Of a stretch of 64,000 nucleotides of DNA, positions 49,371 to 62,565 are shown in pieces. Under the pieces are notes generated by a model. The model saw nothing but the letters and a program-made list of their open reading frames with translations, did no database searches and was not told where the DNA came from. Made by a program: the position numbers and the translations under genes. Every line of letters begins with the position of its first letter. Positions within the stretch are counted from its first letter, which is position 1. Location of the stretch: contig OZ024889.1 of NCBI GenBank assembly GCA_964017195.1, positions 64,423,858 to 64,487,857 on the forward strand, given 5' to 3'. This DNA comes from Siderastrea radians (taxonomy: Eukaryota; Cnidaria; Anthozoa; Scleractinia; Rhizangiidae).

Positions 49371-49597
49371 TGCACTTGGAAGTAGAAGGGGAAGTGTGCG
49401 ATATCACATGCCGACATCAACTGTTAGCATGTTGTCGAAACATCGATCGCACGAACTTCAGAAATCTCCAGAAAGTATTAGGAAATTTTCGGAAAGTCGT
49501 GTTTGGCTTCTTTAATGTAATACCGGGTTGCTTGGAGATGTGGCATTTATCTTCTTTCGTTTATTCAGCTGCTCTCGTTCGAGCTAAAAACTCGAAG
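49371..49597 (+). CDS. candidate coding exon, unknown protein
   Basis: A 227-nt segment between a TTTCCAG acceptor (49361-49370) and a GTAAAT donor (49598), open throughout. It encodes about 75 residues beginning HLEVEGEVCDITCRH and rich in Cys, Arg and Phe. It enters needing one upstream base and leaves in phase 0. A following acceptor at 50233 opens a phase-0 frame (ADLLAFARVVSSIIF) that runs into the foldback element. No family is recognised. The exon sits between two clusters of the 106-bp satellite. It may be part of a rapidly evolving gene or non-coding RNA. Confidence 0.3.
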
Positions 49598-49664
49598 GTA
49601 AATTCAACGTCCCCATCTAGTTTTATTATGTAGTTCTAATTATAAACTTTTCATGCAGGTCTGT

Positions 49665-50085
49665 CGATGATTGTGAAGTGCGACCATTCATGAGAAAGCT
49701 AGGAAGCAGTGCTTTCCTGTGGTACTGTTTGTTATGCTGTACGGGGTGGTTCTAGCGTTTGAGTCTGTGGGTGAAATCTCAAAGCGCGACCATTCAAATA
49801 AAAGCTTTTAAGCAGTACTTTTCTGTGGTGCTGTTTATTGCGCTGTACAAGGTGGTTGTGTCTTTTGAGTCTGTGAATGAAATCCTTAAGTGTGACCAGT
49901 CAGTTGAAATCTACTAAGCAGTACTTTCCTGTGGTACTGTTTGTCAGTGTGCCGTACAAGGCGTTTCTCTCTTTCCGTCTTGTAAATGAGACCCTTAAGT
50001 GTGACCATTCAAATGGAAGCTATTGAGCAGTTCTTTCCTCTGGTGTTGTTTGTTTTCTCGACATTTTACAAAGTGATTTTCACAA
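49665..50085 (+). repeat. 106-bp satellite, cluster 1b (about four copies)
   Basis: Four diverged units, each with a gcagtactttcctgtgg-like core and ccattcaaatgaaagct. It is separated from cluster 1a by the candidate exon. Confidence 0.75.
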
Positions 50086-50233
50086 ATCGATCTTAGCTCT
50101 GTACTCAGTTTATCAATGTACCAAAACACGCTTCTTTAACAAACACTTATTTCAAAGAGAAATTTGGTTTGGCTTTGTTGCTCGTGAGGAAATTCTCACT
50201 TCTTTGCTGTTTCCACATGTTTGTTTGTTGCAG

Positions 50234-50372
50234 GCAGACCTTCTCGCCTTCGCACGTGTCGTTTCTAGCATCATTTTTTTGAGAGAATACAACGTTGAGA
50301 TTTGGGATACACTTAAACGTTCTTCCAGCGCTATGTTTCAAACCCCCTACCATAGACACCTACGTTTTTCAG
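50234..50372 (+). CDS. candidate exon continuing the frame of 49371-49597
   Basis: It follows a TTGTTTGTTGCAG acceptor and is open in phase 0, encoding ADLLAFARVVSSIIFLREYN and about 25 more residues before reaching the foldback element, where the frame ends around 50446. No domain is recognised. Support is only the acceptor and phase agreement with the upstream candidate. Confidence 0.22.
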
Positions 50373-50646
50373 GCGCCGTTTACCTGAGTTATTTCATCCC
50401 GGGATGGGTTTTACCCCGGGATGACCTTGATCTCATCCCGGGATGACTTTCATCTCGGTGTCTGGTCATTTACCTGTAAGCGTTTACATGATTTGGAGCA
50501 AAAATGGGTTCGCCCCGGGATGATTTCATCCCTACACTCAAAGGTAAATGACCAGACACCGAGATGAAAGTCATCCCGGGATGAGATGAAGGTCATCCCG
50601 GGGTAAAACTCATCCCGGGATGAAATAACTCATGTAAACGGCGCCT
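50371..50646. mobile_element. 276-bp foldback element with ~106-bp arms
   Basis: Arms at 50371-50476 and 50541-50646 are reverse complements with only a handful of mismatches, separated by a ~64-nt loop. Each arm contains three ATCCCGGGAT-like palindromes spaced by short AT/TC linkers (tttcatcccgggatg, ttaccccgggatgacc, ctcatcccgggatgac). The outer end is aggcgccgtttac. Non-coding. Near identity of the arms suggests recent insertion or arm-to-arm conversion. No clear target duplication. Confidence 0.88.
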
Positions 50647-53600
50647 CAGTTTCAGAGGTCAGTTACCAATTAAACAAAAACAGGTTGCTGTTTTCCATTT
50701 TTTGGCGAGTAAATACTTATACGAGCCATGTTTCACCACGAATATTAATGTTGAACCACTGAAGACCGCCTATTCTACATTTAGCTAGGATAGTTTTTTT
50801 TTCTTTAGGGTGGATTGTCGTTTTAGCATATGCATTTCCTTGCCGCGTTTCGTGCATTAATATCCGCTTTCAAATAAACACAATGTTATTATTTTCTACC
50901 ATTATACTTAATCCTTTAATCCTTCAGTTTACATATAAAAATATAATTCTCACTGCATAGCGAGGACCTGTTCGTTCACAGATTTTTTGTTATCAATAAG
51001 TTGCAACTATTTTTCAGCATGGAGGTAACAAATGCATCCTCAAAAACGCTGCAAGTTTATTTAAGATCATTAGCTTTTCCCGGTTTTCCGTGAATTTACT
51101 CCACAGTCAGTTTTTCTTAATCTGTGTTGATCTTTTGTTTACCTAGGAAGATTGGTTTCTGTGGATTAGCTAAATGGATTTATATTGCTCTTTATTCGCT
51201 GAAATCGGCTTATCTTTCTCTGTAATCTTTTTCTAAGCCTAGTACCATTTCGCAGGCAAATAAAAAACGACTGATTTTTGAATACTTCAATTTATTATTC
51301 TCCGATTTTGTGAAACTGTTTGTTGTACGGACTTCTGACCTCCGTCTTTCAAGTCCCCTTTTTGTGTGTCTATTCAATTCTTTTTCTTTCTTTGCTTATT
51401 CTCTATCGGGATCGCAATAACCTTTCTTGTAGTTCAGTGAAGGCCGCTATTTCGTTCAGTTGCGCTGAACCAACATATTGATTGTTCAGTTTGCCAAATA
51501 GGTTTACCGCATGAATTGGTTTATCGTTCGGTCGCTTTTGTGTAACCAAATAAATGTTTTTGTATGCATATTACAAACTGCCTGCAACTCCTGATGTTTT
51601 CGCTGTTTCTGAAAGATTTCGTCGTGTCAGTTGGTCGGCTAAACTGAAACTCAAATCGAAACACAAGAACTTCACTTTTGCTAACACGATTCTAACTCAT
51701 CTCTTTCTCAACAGCGTCCTCTTCAGAAAAATAATACAAATTGTACTATTGAACAAAATGGAAATATTGTGAATCGCTGTGTGTACTCAGTTGTCCCTTT
51801 TAAGGCTTACTCGTCGATTCATGTATAGAGCTTCATATTATGTTTGTAAAGTGGAAATCTTCGATTAATAAACTTGCGTTGTGCAAACTTTAAGTGCCAT
51901 TTCAAAGTCGTTTTGTTGAGATTTTTATTGGCGTTCTTATCAGGAAGCCATTTTTGGTCAGAATTGTAATTAAAATTGTTTGTTTTCAGAGTTAAAGATT
52001 GCGGAACATTTTTTCCTCACACTTGGCTACTTAGGATGTACGGGAGGGGAAAAAAAACAATGCGCTCGTTGAAAAAAAAGAATTCACGAAATGTAATACC
52101 CTTGTAGGAAACCATTACGAAGAGGAAAGCAAATCCGAAAGTTTATCTTAAGAGGCAAGGCGTTTTATGAAAGGAAAACGAATTAATCTTTGTTGACATC
52201 AGCTGCAGTGTTCCCATTTACGAGAGTACCTCAGTGCTGACAGCGATCTCAAAAACAATTTTCATAGAGCGTGTCTTGAAAATAGCCGTGGTCCCTGGCA
52301 TGGGAAAGGCAAAATCCGCAACAGAAGTCGGAAGAGCAACAAAATTAGCCTACTAATCGAAGCAAAATAACCGGCTTTTCAAAGTGTAATTTGCCATTGT
52401 GCTAGCTGAATAAGATGTTTGCTCTCGACAAGACGCGTGCATTATGTTTTCATAACAAAATTAAAGAGTAATCTAAAACATGAAAGAAGCGTGCAGTTAC
52501 AGTTTGCTGGCCTCTTTTGTTTTTGTGTTTTCGGACAAAAGGAGTCGAACAAAAGACCGCGTGGTTCTTACTCCTAACTTCTGTAAACTTTATTTACCAT
52601 TTCAGGGGTATTTCCTGTTCACAGCTTCTTTTGGCAAACTTGAAACATTATTCCCGACACACGCGAAAGCAATTCAGTTCTTTTAAGTCAACGCAATTTT
52701 GGTTGTATCGTCAAATCCAGTTCTTTCTGTTCACCTTCTCGACAAGTTTCAACATGGCAGCTTTCGTTCGCAGCGCTTCTTGAAATTTCAAGTTGTTTCT
52801 TGTTGAAACATAAAAGAAAAACACACAACCCATAAGTTTTAAGAGAAAGTTGACTCTCGGTGTGTGACAAGAACTAACCAAATGTGTCTACTCTTTATTG
52901 TTTAGTAAAGCAGTCTTTTGTTTCGCTTAAAAGTTTTAATGCTGTTTTGCTTTGTCAGCTGCTAATTTAGCCAGCTATGTTGACTTAGACAGTTTGGAGC
53001 CATTTTAGCTACATTTGGAGAACTGCAAATGAACTCCGACCAAAGCACGGAACATCTTTGCGCTTTTCAATTTTGTCTTAATCAAACTGTAAACCGTTGC
53101 AACTCCTCGAGATCCAGGAAGAGAAAAAATTAGGTCAGTTTATCGTTTGAAGAGACCGCTATATAAAGTTTGCTCGAACAGACTGTTCAACGTGATCTCT
53201 TTTAAAATTGCGTTTCGTAATAGTTTATGAATGGCATATGTCACATGTTATATTTAAATCAGATACTTATCTTTGCAGTTCGGTTTCTCCTTTTTGCCTT
53301 GCAGCTCATTTGAAACATTACGAGAGTGAGGTGGGGTCTGCGTATTACCTCAAAACGATTTCAGTCTTGAAGCATCGGAAAACACGAGCACTTACACGTC
53401 TTGGGAAATATTTAAAGGTAGGGCAATCCTTGTGGAAGATAAAATTTTCTTTTCTACTCGCTGGCTCTTATCCAACCTCTTTGTAGATTTCTTTCAAAGA
53501 CACTTCAATCTAAAGAGTTCTCTCGCACGTGGAAAATGGTTTGCCTAAACCAAGTCATTGGTTAAAATTTTTGTGCCATCCACGTTGACCAATCAAGCTA

Positions 53601-56600
53601 AACATTCCTAAGTGCCAACTTAACTTAAAAGCAAAGTTCTCCGAAGTTTTCGTCTTATGTAGCCGGAGACGTTTTAAAGGTAACTTGAAACCATAGTGGA
53701 AAACGTGGTTCCTTTTAATAACAAATTTAGGAAGGGGTTATTATTCTTCCTTGTTAACGTTTTGCTAGCTGCTTTATGTTCTGTTCCTTGGATGTCAATT
53801 CACACGTCAAAATATTGCGCAAATGGTGGTTCTTTTCCAACTCATTAATCCCATGTATTTTACAATTTTAGTTGGTATGGAAATTTTCATCTGTGTTGGA
53901 AATGTTTTTAAATGTTCATTTCTTTCCTCGGCTTTATGACATAAACGAACGGAATAAATCGCGATAGTTTCGTTGTGTTCACCAGGAAATTCTTGAGATT
54001 TATAACTATTTAACTTCAGTTCCGTGCTTCATTAAATCACCGACAGATTCGTGCAGAAAATTATTTAACAATTAAAAACTTTGGTAAGTCACGTTTCGAT
54101 CATTAAGTCACTGCCGTAAGTCTATTTTAACCGCGACATATAAGCTTATACATTGTCTTTTCGTCGCCTAGAATACCAGCCTTGCACGCGGGCAAAAAAA
54201 TTCGTGCTGAACAAATACCTGACATTTCAATTGTATGCGAAGACAGCTTTTGAAAACGTTTTGTGCATGGGTTTGTTCTTAATAAGCCGTCAGCGCTTGT
54301 AATCCTGTCTATAGTCTCCCGTTGGAAAGTAATTTTAATGTCGACCCTGCCCTGTTGTCAAGTTTGATCACCGTGCACATGTTTTCTTGTCATTCCCGTT
54401 TTCTGAAAACAGGCACAATATGTTTTTCGGCACCTGTCGTGCTGCCAAAAAGAGGGACGTCGTTTTCCCTTCATACATAGAACAATTGCCTATTTTTTTC
54501 TCATTGTGTTTTAGCCTGTCGAAAACTCGTATTTTCCCTGGTGAAACCAGCGACATCACCGTTAGGCACTCTAGAGCGGATCACATTTAAATTTGACATC
54601 GTGTTTTTAGACAACTTCTCCTGGCAACGTCGCTTTTTGATGTTGCCGGGTATTTTGTTGCTTTTAAGGTATTAAATGACCATCCATTTTCAAATATTTG
54701 AATGTCAATCGATGACTAGGTTTACTTAATTATCAGCATCCAATTGCCGAGGCCTCACGGCAAAAAACCGCCTTTTCGTTCCGGACTATCGAGTTACGTT
54801 GCTTTAACGCGGCCTAAAAATCACACCAGAATGGTACTTCTAAAATGAAACCTTTGATATCCATCTTGTAACTACTGTATGCATGGTCTGTTTTTCTGGA
54901 GTACAGTGTCTTTTAGCAATAGAAAGAGGAAAGTTGCAAATTGGGACCAAGTGAGCATTCCTGTTTCACACCTGCTTGTTGGAAAACAGTTGCTAATTTA
55001 CTTTTCGCGGTAGTAGAACAAAGGTACGTCTAACGAATTTTCTATTCCCACCCTTTACGGAATAAATCCACACATCCTCACCACGTCTTGCCAACGAGGT
55101 TTCTCGGACCAGAAGGAGCAGAGAAAATAAAAACAGCCATAATCAGCGCAAGCAAAAGCAAGAACAATCCGTTCTTGAAGATTTCCATTCGCTCCGATTT
55201 TGCTAGATGCAAGTTTTTTTGTTCGCCTAATTATCTGCAGCTCACTCTCCAAGAATGGCCAACAATTAAAGCGCAGCCAAACAATATATATTTTTTAATT
55301 TGCGAAGCTCACCCTTTCAAAGATTGACCTTCTAAATATGACGCCCTCTTTTAATTGAAACACCATCATCACTCTGTTCTCGCGAAACAACTCCCCTTGC
55401 CTATATGGCTTAGTAAATGAGATATATTTTTGCATTGCATGTGGAAAGGCGTTTGATATAGAATTGGTCTGTCCTAGCAAATTTCTTTTTATCTCTTTAA
55501 CTTTGACCACTGCTTGAGAAAACTAGGCGGATTTTTTAGCTGCTTTTATTGCTAGACCTTCCCGTGAATGTTGTGTTCTAAAAATAAATTTCTTGTAACC
55601 TTATTGTTGACGACTGTAATTTAACGTATTTCGATCGTACAAAACACCGTACGAGGCTTATTCGCTGAAGGAATTATTGCAAACAGGATTCAAGCTACGA
55701 GGTTTGCTCGTTGAGCACGGTGGAGAAAATCGCACCCCTTTTAAGGACACTTGTATTTCAGCGTTACAGTTAGTTTACCACTGTGTTTTAGCAGTTCGAA
55801 CAACATGCAGTGGCGACAATAGGTTTTCTAAACCTATTTTTCTATTCGAGCCTTGCAGTTTTGCAGATGGGGGAAAATACTGTTTGGCGCGTTGGTTGGC
55901 TGCTTAACGTTTGCTTTGCTGTAAAGGAAAAACGCCTTTTGTACTTTTCGTCTACTCCTCTATATCTGTGCATGGCCAATGTAACATTAAACATCTGAAG
56001 AACAAGCTAAAATGAGCTTTTCGTCCTCACCAAAAATTTGAGTGTTTTTGATTTTTTTTAAAATTGCAATTAATTAAACACTTTTGTTTTCTTCATCGTG
56101 TTACATACATGTATATTTAAGTTTGCCGAGCTAAACTTTTGTAGAGTTTAAATTCTGAACGATTATTACTTGCTATTCATTTAATTCGACAAGCAATGCA
56201 GACACTGAAAACCTTCAAAATATAATACGTCACAAAAGCAAACATCATGTTTTTTCCAATCTTTATATTTCGCCTTTTCTCGCTCACATTTCCAAGGATT
56301 GCTTTAAATCTGGTTGCTGTTCGTCAGTAAGATTTCGTTGCAATTCTTAACGCCCGAAGAATATCCAAGGCAACTGACAAAAGACATTTATGTAAAATTA
56401 TCTCGCATTTTAGCTCAGATTGTTAACGAGATTCAGTTGAAAGGAGCAAATCTTAGTCGAGGTTAAATAGAGGAGGAAGGAATCTTCCTTAGCAACGAAG
56501 GTTAATAACCCAACTAACTTAAATATTTTTCAGCATTCTTTGCTATTCTGTCCTTCATGAAGTTTCGCCCCGAAAAGAAAGGTTTACGGCTTTTCTTCGT

Positions 56601-58458
56601 CGTGATCTGTTTTCACTTTTGCCATGGAATAAAATCTTCTATAGAAAGAGCCTTTTCTTCTCAGAAAAATAAAAGGAACGAAGGGTATAAACAACAGCAG
56701 ACGACAATGACAGCTTTTAATTTTTCAAACAGGTGGTATATTCCAGCGGATTTTTGCTGTCAAGGAAAACATTCAAGAACACTATAGACTCAAATCGTGT
56801 CAGCTGAAGGTACAGTTTATCTTGTATTCAACTGGTAAATTAAATTTCCTTTATCGCTTGCCTGTCGCTTGTCGTCGCCACCAGAATCGCCGCTAGGCGT
56901 AATGAAACTCGCGAAGGTCTCAATTGTCTAGAATTGTTTGTTTTTTGAAATCTCTGGAATGTTTTTGTCGCTTTTAAAGAACTGAGATTGATTGATTTTT
57001 TCCTAATTATCGTTATTATGTGGTTTTTCACTACCTGTTGTAATTGTCGAAAAGCTAAAAATCTCGTTGGCACTTTTTCTTTTTAATAGAATACAAAAGC
57101 GTTTGCGTTAGTACAAATGGCAAAATACATGAAACGGAAGTCACCTTTCGTTGCATCTTTAAAGGTGTTTTGCGTGTGCTTGTGTTTTCCTACAAAGGAG
57201 ACAGTTTCGGTTTATCTTTTCCTTCAGTTCTTTTGAACTAAGCGACTTGTTATCTGCTTGAAAATGGAAACAATGAAACCGACCACATCTGAAGCGACGA
57301 CCGCGGTAAAATCTCAAGAGAATCATACTTTCAGGAAGGGAAGATCGCAATTTCATTATCTACGTATATTAAGCGAAAGCAGCCTGTTCTGGGTCATTCT
57401 AAGGGATTTTCTTATTCGACCTTTGAAAAAAATTAATTACTCGCTACGAGGAGTGGAACTGTTTTGCTAGGCTTAAATTTTCAATCGACTGCAAATTTAT
57501 GAATTTCGAATCCAACTGCCCTGCTGCTCTATGGTTTTATAGCATTTATCTAACTGCTCATGTAGATGCATTATCATGAGAAAAATTATTAACTTTTGAC
57601 ATAAGGGACTTAAAAGGAACAAAACATTAAATTAATTTCTCTCACTTCCTTTCAGTTAGGCGAGGACAAGAACTCGTAAAGCGACTGTATTTTTCTTTCA
57701 AAATTCAGTGAAATCAAGTCACTTTTCGTCTTGATAACGGCTAGATAGCCAAAGAACCTTTATTAAAGTGTCAAAGTGCAACATAGTTTGCACCTTGGAA
57801 ATGGCTAGATAGCCAACATTTCCAGAATTTGAATCGTTAGAACCGACAAGGAACAAATATAAATGCCTTTTTTAAATGACAGTCTTGAAGCAGTAATTTT
57901 TAAAACGCTTTAGTTCTCAAGTGTATGTAGGGTTTAAGTTTGTGTATAATGTTTAATAGTGTACATGCAGCCTAAAGTTTATACGAAGCTGCTGCTGAAG
58001 ACGCCTTATCGCTGCTTTAATACAGATTCAGTGTATTGGAACACACGTATCATGTATTACTCGCAAAAAGGAAACACTTCGAAGAAAATGTCCTAAGAAC
58101 AGGTTTATTTCGATCGGTTGGGTTAACTAACAAATTTGCGCGTGTCAGTTTCAAGTGTTATTTAAGCGCTCTGTACTTTGCTGTACAATTCGCACGTAAA
58201 GTTCAAAAGTTATATCACAGTAACCTTTCGATTTTATAGTAGACTTTTTGAAAGTTGTTTAGTTGTTTTTACATCTAATTTTCACGGCTGAACTCACTTG
58301 AAAAATTAATGAACAATATTCCTACCAACTGACAAAGTAATGCACCCTTTAGAATAAAGAGAACGCGAATATTGGTTAGTTGTGGCTTTTCGCAGAATAT
58401 CATGCACTTGCACAACTCAGAAGGATCAAGCCTTGAGCCACATAATTACTACTACTGG
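50647..58458. other. long stretch without a supported gene
   Basis: AT-rich, T-biased on the + strand. Several open pieces end at plausible donors (53305-53417, listed; a piece ending gaccgcg/gtaaaat near 57305), but no recognisable protein emerges. An inverted motif pair lies at 57734-57815: ggctagatagcca occurs twice around a small hairpin (caaagtgcaa ... ttgcaccttg). Confidence 0.4.
53305..53417 (+). CDS. candidate coding exon, unknown protein
   Basis: A 113-nt open segment between TTGCCTTGCAG and GTAGGG. It has the same phase pattern (needs one upstream base, leaves phase 0) as the exon at 49371. It encodes HLKHYESEVGSAYYLKTISV and about 18 basic residues. The start and end loosely resemble the exon at 49371 (HL...E..; ..L.K.L...KV), which could reflect duplication or chance. 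Confidence 0.25.
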
Positions 58459-59620
58459 AGGTTCAAATGAACGCTACTGAGCAGTATTTTCCTGTCGTAT
58501 TGTAAGAATATTATGTACAAGGTGGTTGTTACATTTTGAGTCTGTGGGTGAACTTCTAAAGTGCTACCATTCAAAACATTCAAAAGAAAGCTACTGAGCA
58601 GGAACTTTCCTGCGGACAGCAGTGCTGTTTGCTATGTTGTACAAGATGGCTTTACCTTTTGAGTTTGTGGATGAAATTCTAAAGTGTGGCCGTTCAAATG
58701 AAAGCTATTGAGCAGTACTTACCTACAGTGCTGTCTTTTATGCTGTAGAAAATGGTTCTAACTTTTGAGTCTGTGAGAAAAAATCCCAAATTGTTACCAT
58801 TTGAATGAAGCTACTGAGCATTACCTTTCCGTTGTATTGTACATTATGCTGTACAAGGTGGTTCTAACTTTTTTATCTATGGGTAAAAGCCTAAAGTGTG
58901 ACCATTCAAATGAAAGCTACTGAGCAGTACTTTCCTGTGGTACTGTTTATTATGCTGTACAAGGTGGTTCTAACTTTTGAGTCTGTGGGTAAAAGCCTAA
59001 AGTGTGACCATTCAAATGAAAGCTACTCAGCAGTACTTTCCTGCAGTGCTGTTTATTATGCTGTACAAGGTGGTTCTAAGTTTTGAGTCTGTGGATGAAA
59101 TCCTAAAGTGTGACCATTCAAATGAAAGCTTTTGAGCAGTACTTTCCTGTGGCGCTGTTTGTTATGCTGTACAAGGTGGTTCTAACTTTTGAGTCTGTGG
59201 ATGAAATCCTAAAGTGTGACCATTCAAATGAAAGCTATTGAGCAGTACTTTCCTGTGGCGCTGTTTGTTATGCTGTACAAGGTGGTTCTAACTTTTGAGT
59301 CTGTGGATGAAATCCTAAAGTGTGACCATTCAAATGAAAGCTACTGAGCAGTACTTTCCTGCAGTGCTGTTTGTTATGCTGTACAGGGTTACTCTAAGTC
59401 TTGAGTCTGTGAGAGGAATCGTAAAGTGTGCCCACTCAAATGAAAGCTACCGAGCAGTACTTTCAAGTGAAAGCTACGGTGGTAGCTGTTCTAACTTTTT
59501 TGTATTTGAAATCCTAAGTGTGAACAGTCAAATAAATCTATTGGGCAGTACTTTCCCGTTGTACTCTTTACTTTAACTCTTGAGTATGTAGATGAAATCC
59601 TATTAAGTGTTGTCATTCAT
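58459..59620 (+). repeat. 106-bp satellite, cluster 2 (about 11 copies)
   Basis: A head-to-tail array. Six successive starts of accattcaaatg-type boxes lie exactly 106 bp apart (58901, 59007, 59113, 59219, 59325, 59431) and these central units are almost identical. The edge units are diverged and vary in length. 106 is not a multiple of three and the units are not open in a constant frame, so they do not encode a repeat protein. Each unit can form the hairpin CAGTAC-loop-GTACTG (or GTGCTG). Confidence 0.92.
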
Positions 59621-62560
59621 TTGAAAGCAACACTATTTGTTGTGAGGTTTGCTTTCAATACTTTGCCAGACGAAATATGAGATTTTTCATTTCTGAACTT
59701 GGTCACTCAACTGTTGGGACAAAACAAGTGGTTGACGCCATTTTTCACACGTATCAATTTAAGCATTTTGTTTTTATTTTACTCGGCTTTTGTCTTTTGT
59801 GGTGCGTGGACACTCCTTTAACCGAGATATACCCATAAACTCAAAGAAGTCATTTTTTAAATTTTAAAATATTTTCAAAAATTGTGATCCACGGAATTTT
59901 ATTATTATTTGAAAGTTGTGTAGGAAGTGATAACACGAACCCTTGAATCGTGGAGTTGATTCAGTCTACTTCAAAGGCGACGTTGCGAAAAATCTGTTGT
60001 TTCATTTCTCACAGGTACATTAATGTTTTTGTAAATCTGTACCTGTTCAGACAATTTGAATTTATATTAAAGTCAACTTACACTCACACTTTCATTTATA
60101 ACTTTGTTTTGACTCGTAATCCATTTTTAAAGAATTGAACATCTGAAAACTTTCCCTTCGAAATTAGCGCGATATCAACACTGTATTACCGGTAAATGAT
60201 CCGCGGTATTTACTTTGCTTCGTGTTCGTATCAATGACCTCTGCTTGCTTATAATTCGCTCAATTCTTGCGTCAATGGAAAATACCGTTAAGTGACTAAA
60301 GAACAGTACTTAAGTGATATTGAGGCGAAATTATCCTGTAATATTGTTGTTCAAATATCCGTCAAATCTACCTAAAGAATGATTTATTCAGTTGCGAAAG
60401 TCAAAGATATCTTTTGTGTTTTAAAGAATTTTTCTCAGTTTTGTGTCCGCACCAAAATCGACTTGACAGCTTTTTGCGGGTCTAACTGTGTTTTCGCTTG
60501 TTCATACCTAAGCTGAAATGGCAGTATTTTTTAAAGCTATAATATGTCTAGCAGTTCATCGAATTTGTGTTTTCATGTAAACAATCAAAATTCTTTCATG
60601 AGCGCAATAACTCTATTCACAGGGAAGGTCTCCCTGCATTGATTCCTCTGTGAATAGCATATGGGCAAACACAGTCGCTGGAAGGTTTTCGTCTTTCAAA
60701 AGGCGCTTTCGCTGCACCTAAGTAAATGTTTACGTGGAACATGATTTCTTTTCACAGCCATTTGTTTCAATGGCGAAGTTCCCTTTGTGTTTTGCTGGTA
60801 CCGCTAGAGCGTTACCTGCTCTAGTGAATTGTACTATTCCCTTCTGCAGATCGGAGACAGTTTGGCTATTTTTAGACAGATGTAGTATGCCTTTTGTTTA
60901 ACGCCCTCAATAGCTAAAGACTGTACCTCGCCAAGCATAGTGGAACGGAGTTAATTCATGCTTTGAGCTTAGGCTGCTTGACTGGTCCAGACGAGCGACG
61001 GAAGTCTTTCCTCAAAAGCGATAACAGCACCCTAATGCTGAAATCGGACATTGTTTCTCCTGTAAGAACACCGACCATACATCAAACTTTGAGAAGACCT
61101 GAACGAATCGGTCAAAATCTGCTCTCGTAAACATTCCCTTCTCGAGAAGCGCGATTTCCAAAGGTAAGTCTAACCGCTTAAAAAAAAACGTATTTTCCCC
61201 GTACTTTTCTGTCCTACGTTGTCACCTAATGCAATTCAAAATTGCTGTCATCTGCTAGTCCGTTTTATCGCCCTTTGTCATCTTCATGTTGCTTTGATTA
61301 TTCTTTGAGACAAAACGATTGATTTTATTAAATAATATTTTGGTTTTTCGCCGGAGGGTTGAACTGTCTGTTGACGAAAACAGCATGATCAAAACTCTGT
61401 TTTTTTAATACAGATATTGTCTACGTTTTGTATGAGCTTTGTTTTAGAATCCTTGTTGTCTTGAACTTTTAATGAAAAGGAACGTTTTTGCATGGTCAAG
61501 GACGAAAACTCTATGGCAGATTCTATATCATGAATCGTGTCTCTTCTTCTACTGGCAAAAAGCGGGCCTGCCTGTATGAGCAAATCTTGTACTATCTTCG
61601 GTGTTTTTTAGGACCGAGAACTCAGTTTGTCTCAATTTAATACCGGTTAATTAATTTGACTAATGTTCGTGCGGCTATGAAATGAAAACCAAGTACCATG
61701 TCACCGAAAGATATAAAAGTCTCGTTTTCAATTCAACAGAATAAGCGACCTTATTGTTACTGAAATCATCTTAATTTTGTTTGCTAGGTTAATACTGTGT
61801 TCCTCAGCTTAGTGACACAACAAAATGCTGTATGGCACAGATAAATAGCTTTAATCATAGATGAAGGTCACCTTTTACGCCTACGTTGCTTTCGATTTAC
61901 ACTGAAATTTGGTATATATTCCCCATTTTGTACAGAATTGGACGGTATTTGCAGATCTATGGAGTTAGTTGTGCATTAATGTTGTTCGGTCTATTCCGTT
62001 TTGTTTTCGTCATGTATAGCTGTCGCAAATCAAATCGTTAACTCACCTTTCTAACAGCGACGCTAGCACTAAAAAGATGTCAATTCTGATTTTTGCAAAG
62101 CTGTTTCTGTGGAGTCTGCCGCATGCAAGGAGTTGCCCTTTGTACAAAGTTTAAGTTTAATTCTTACCAAAAATTAAGCCATAAATATATGATGCGATTT
62201 TTGTTTTCTCCTTGTTAGTAGCGTGAATCATCGCACATCGCACAGATTTAAGAATTGCGTTAATAAGATTGCTTTAATCTTAGCCTTCCATATTAGTGAA
62301 GATTATAGCTCAGTTTCAACTAAAACAGAATCTTCTTGCGCGTGTAAGAAACAATATTTTTTTTGTGATGCACATTTATGTCAAATGCAATCAAACCAGT
62401 GAATTCAATTTGATTTATTTTAAAAACCTTTGTGTGAACTACTTCGCTGTGAGAGATTTTCCTGCCTTAAAATGCTATGTAACGCTATTTTTGATAAAAT
62501 CGAAATCACTATCTGCAGGGAATTTGGTATAATGTGATTTTAACTTTTTGGGTCTTTTTG
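59621..62560. other. stretch without a supported gene
   Basis: No gene recognised. It holds the inverted repeat at 60614-60657 and AT-rich sequence. Confidence 0.4.
60614..60657. repeat. short perfect-stem hairpin
   Basis: ctattcacag and ctgtgaatag form a perfect 10-bp outer stem around a 24-nt segment that itself contains agggaaggtctccct, a nested stem. The structure is too short for a typical animal pre-miRNA. Confidence 0.55.
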
Positions 62561-62565
62561 TGTCA

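Noticed and set aside
58898..59086. Open frames within the 106-bp satellite
   Set aside because: 106 is not divisible by three, so successive units are read in different frames and stops recur. They are not a repeat protein.
58459..59620. Possible box C/D or H/ACA snoRNA cluster
   Set aside because: Only loose resemblance (ggatgaaa, ctgag, aca). No unit has both canonical boxes at correct spacing with a closing stem.
58459..59620. Possible CRISPR-like array
   Set aside because: The units are contiguous satellite repeats without variable spacers, in eukaryotic DNA.
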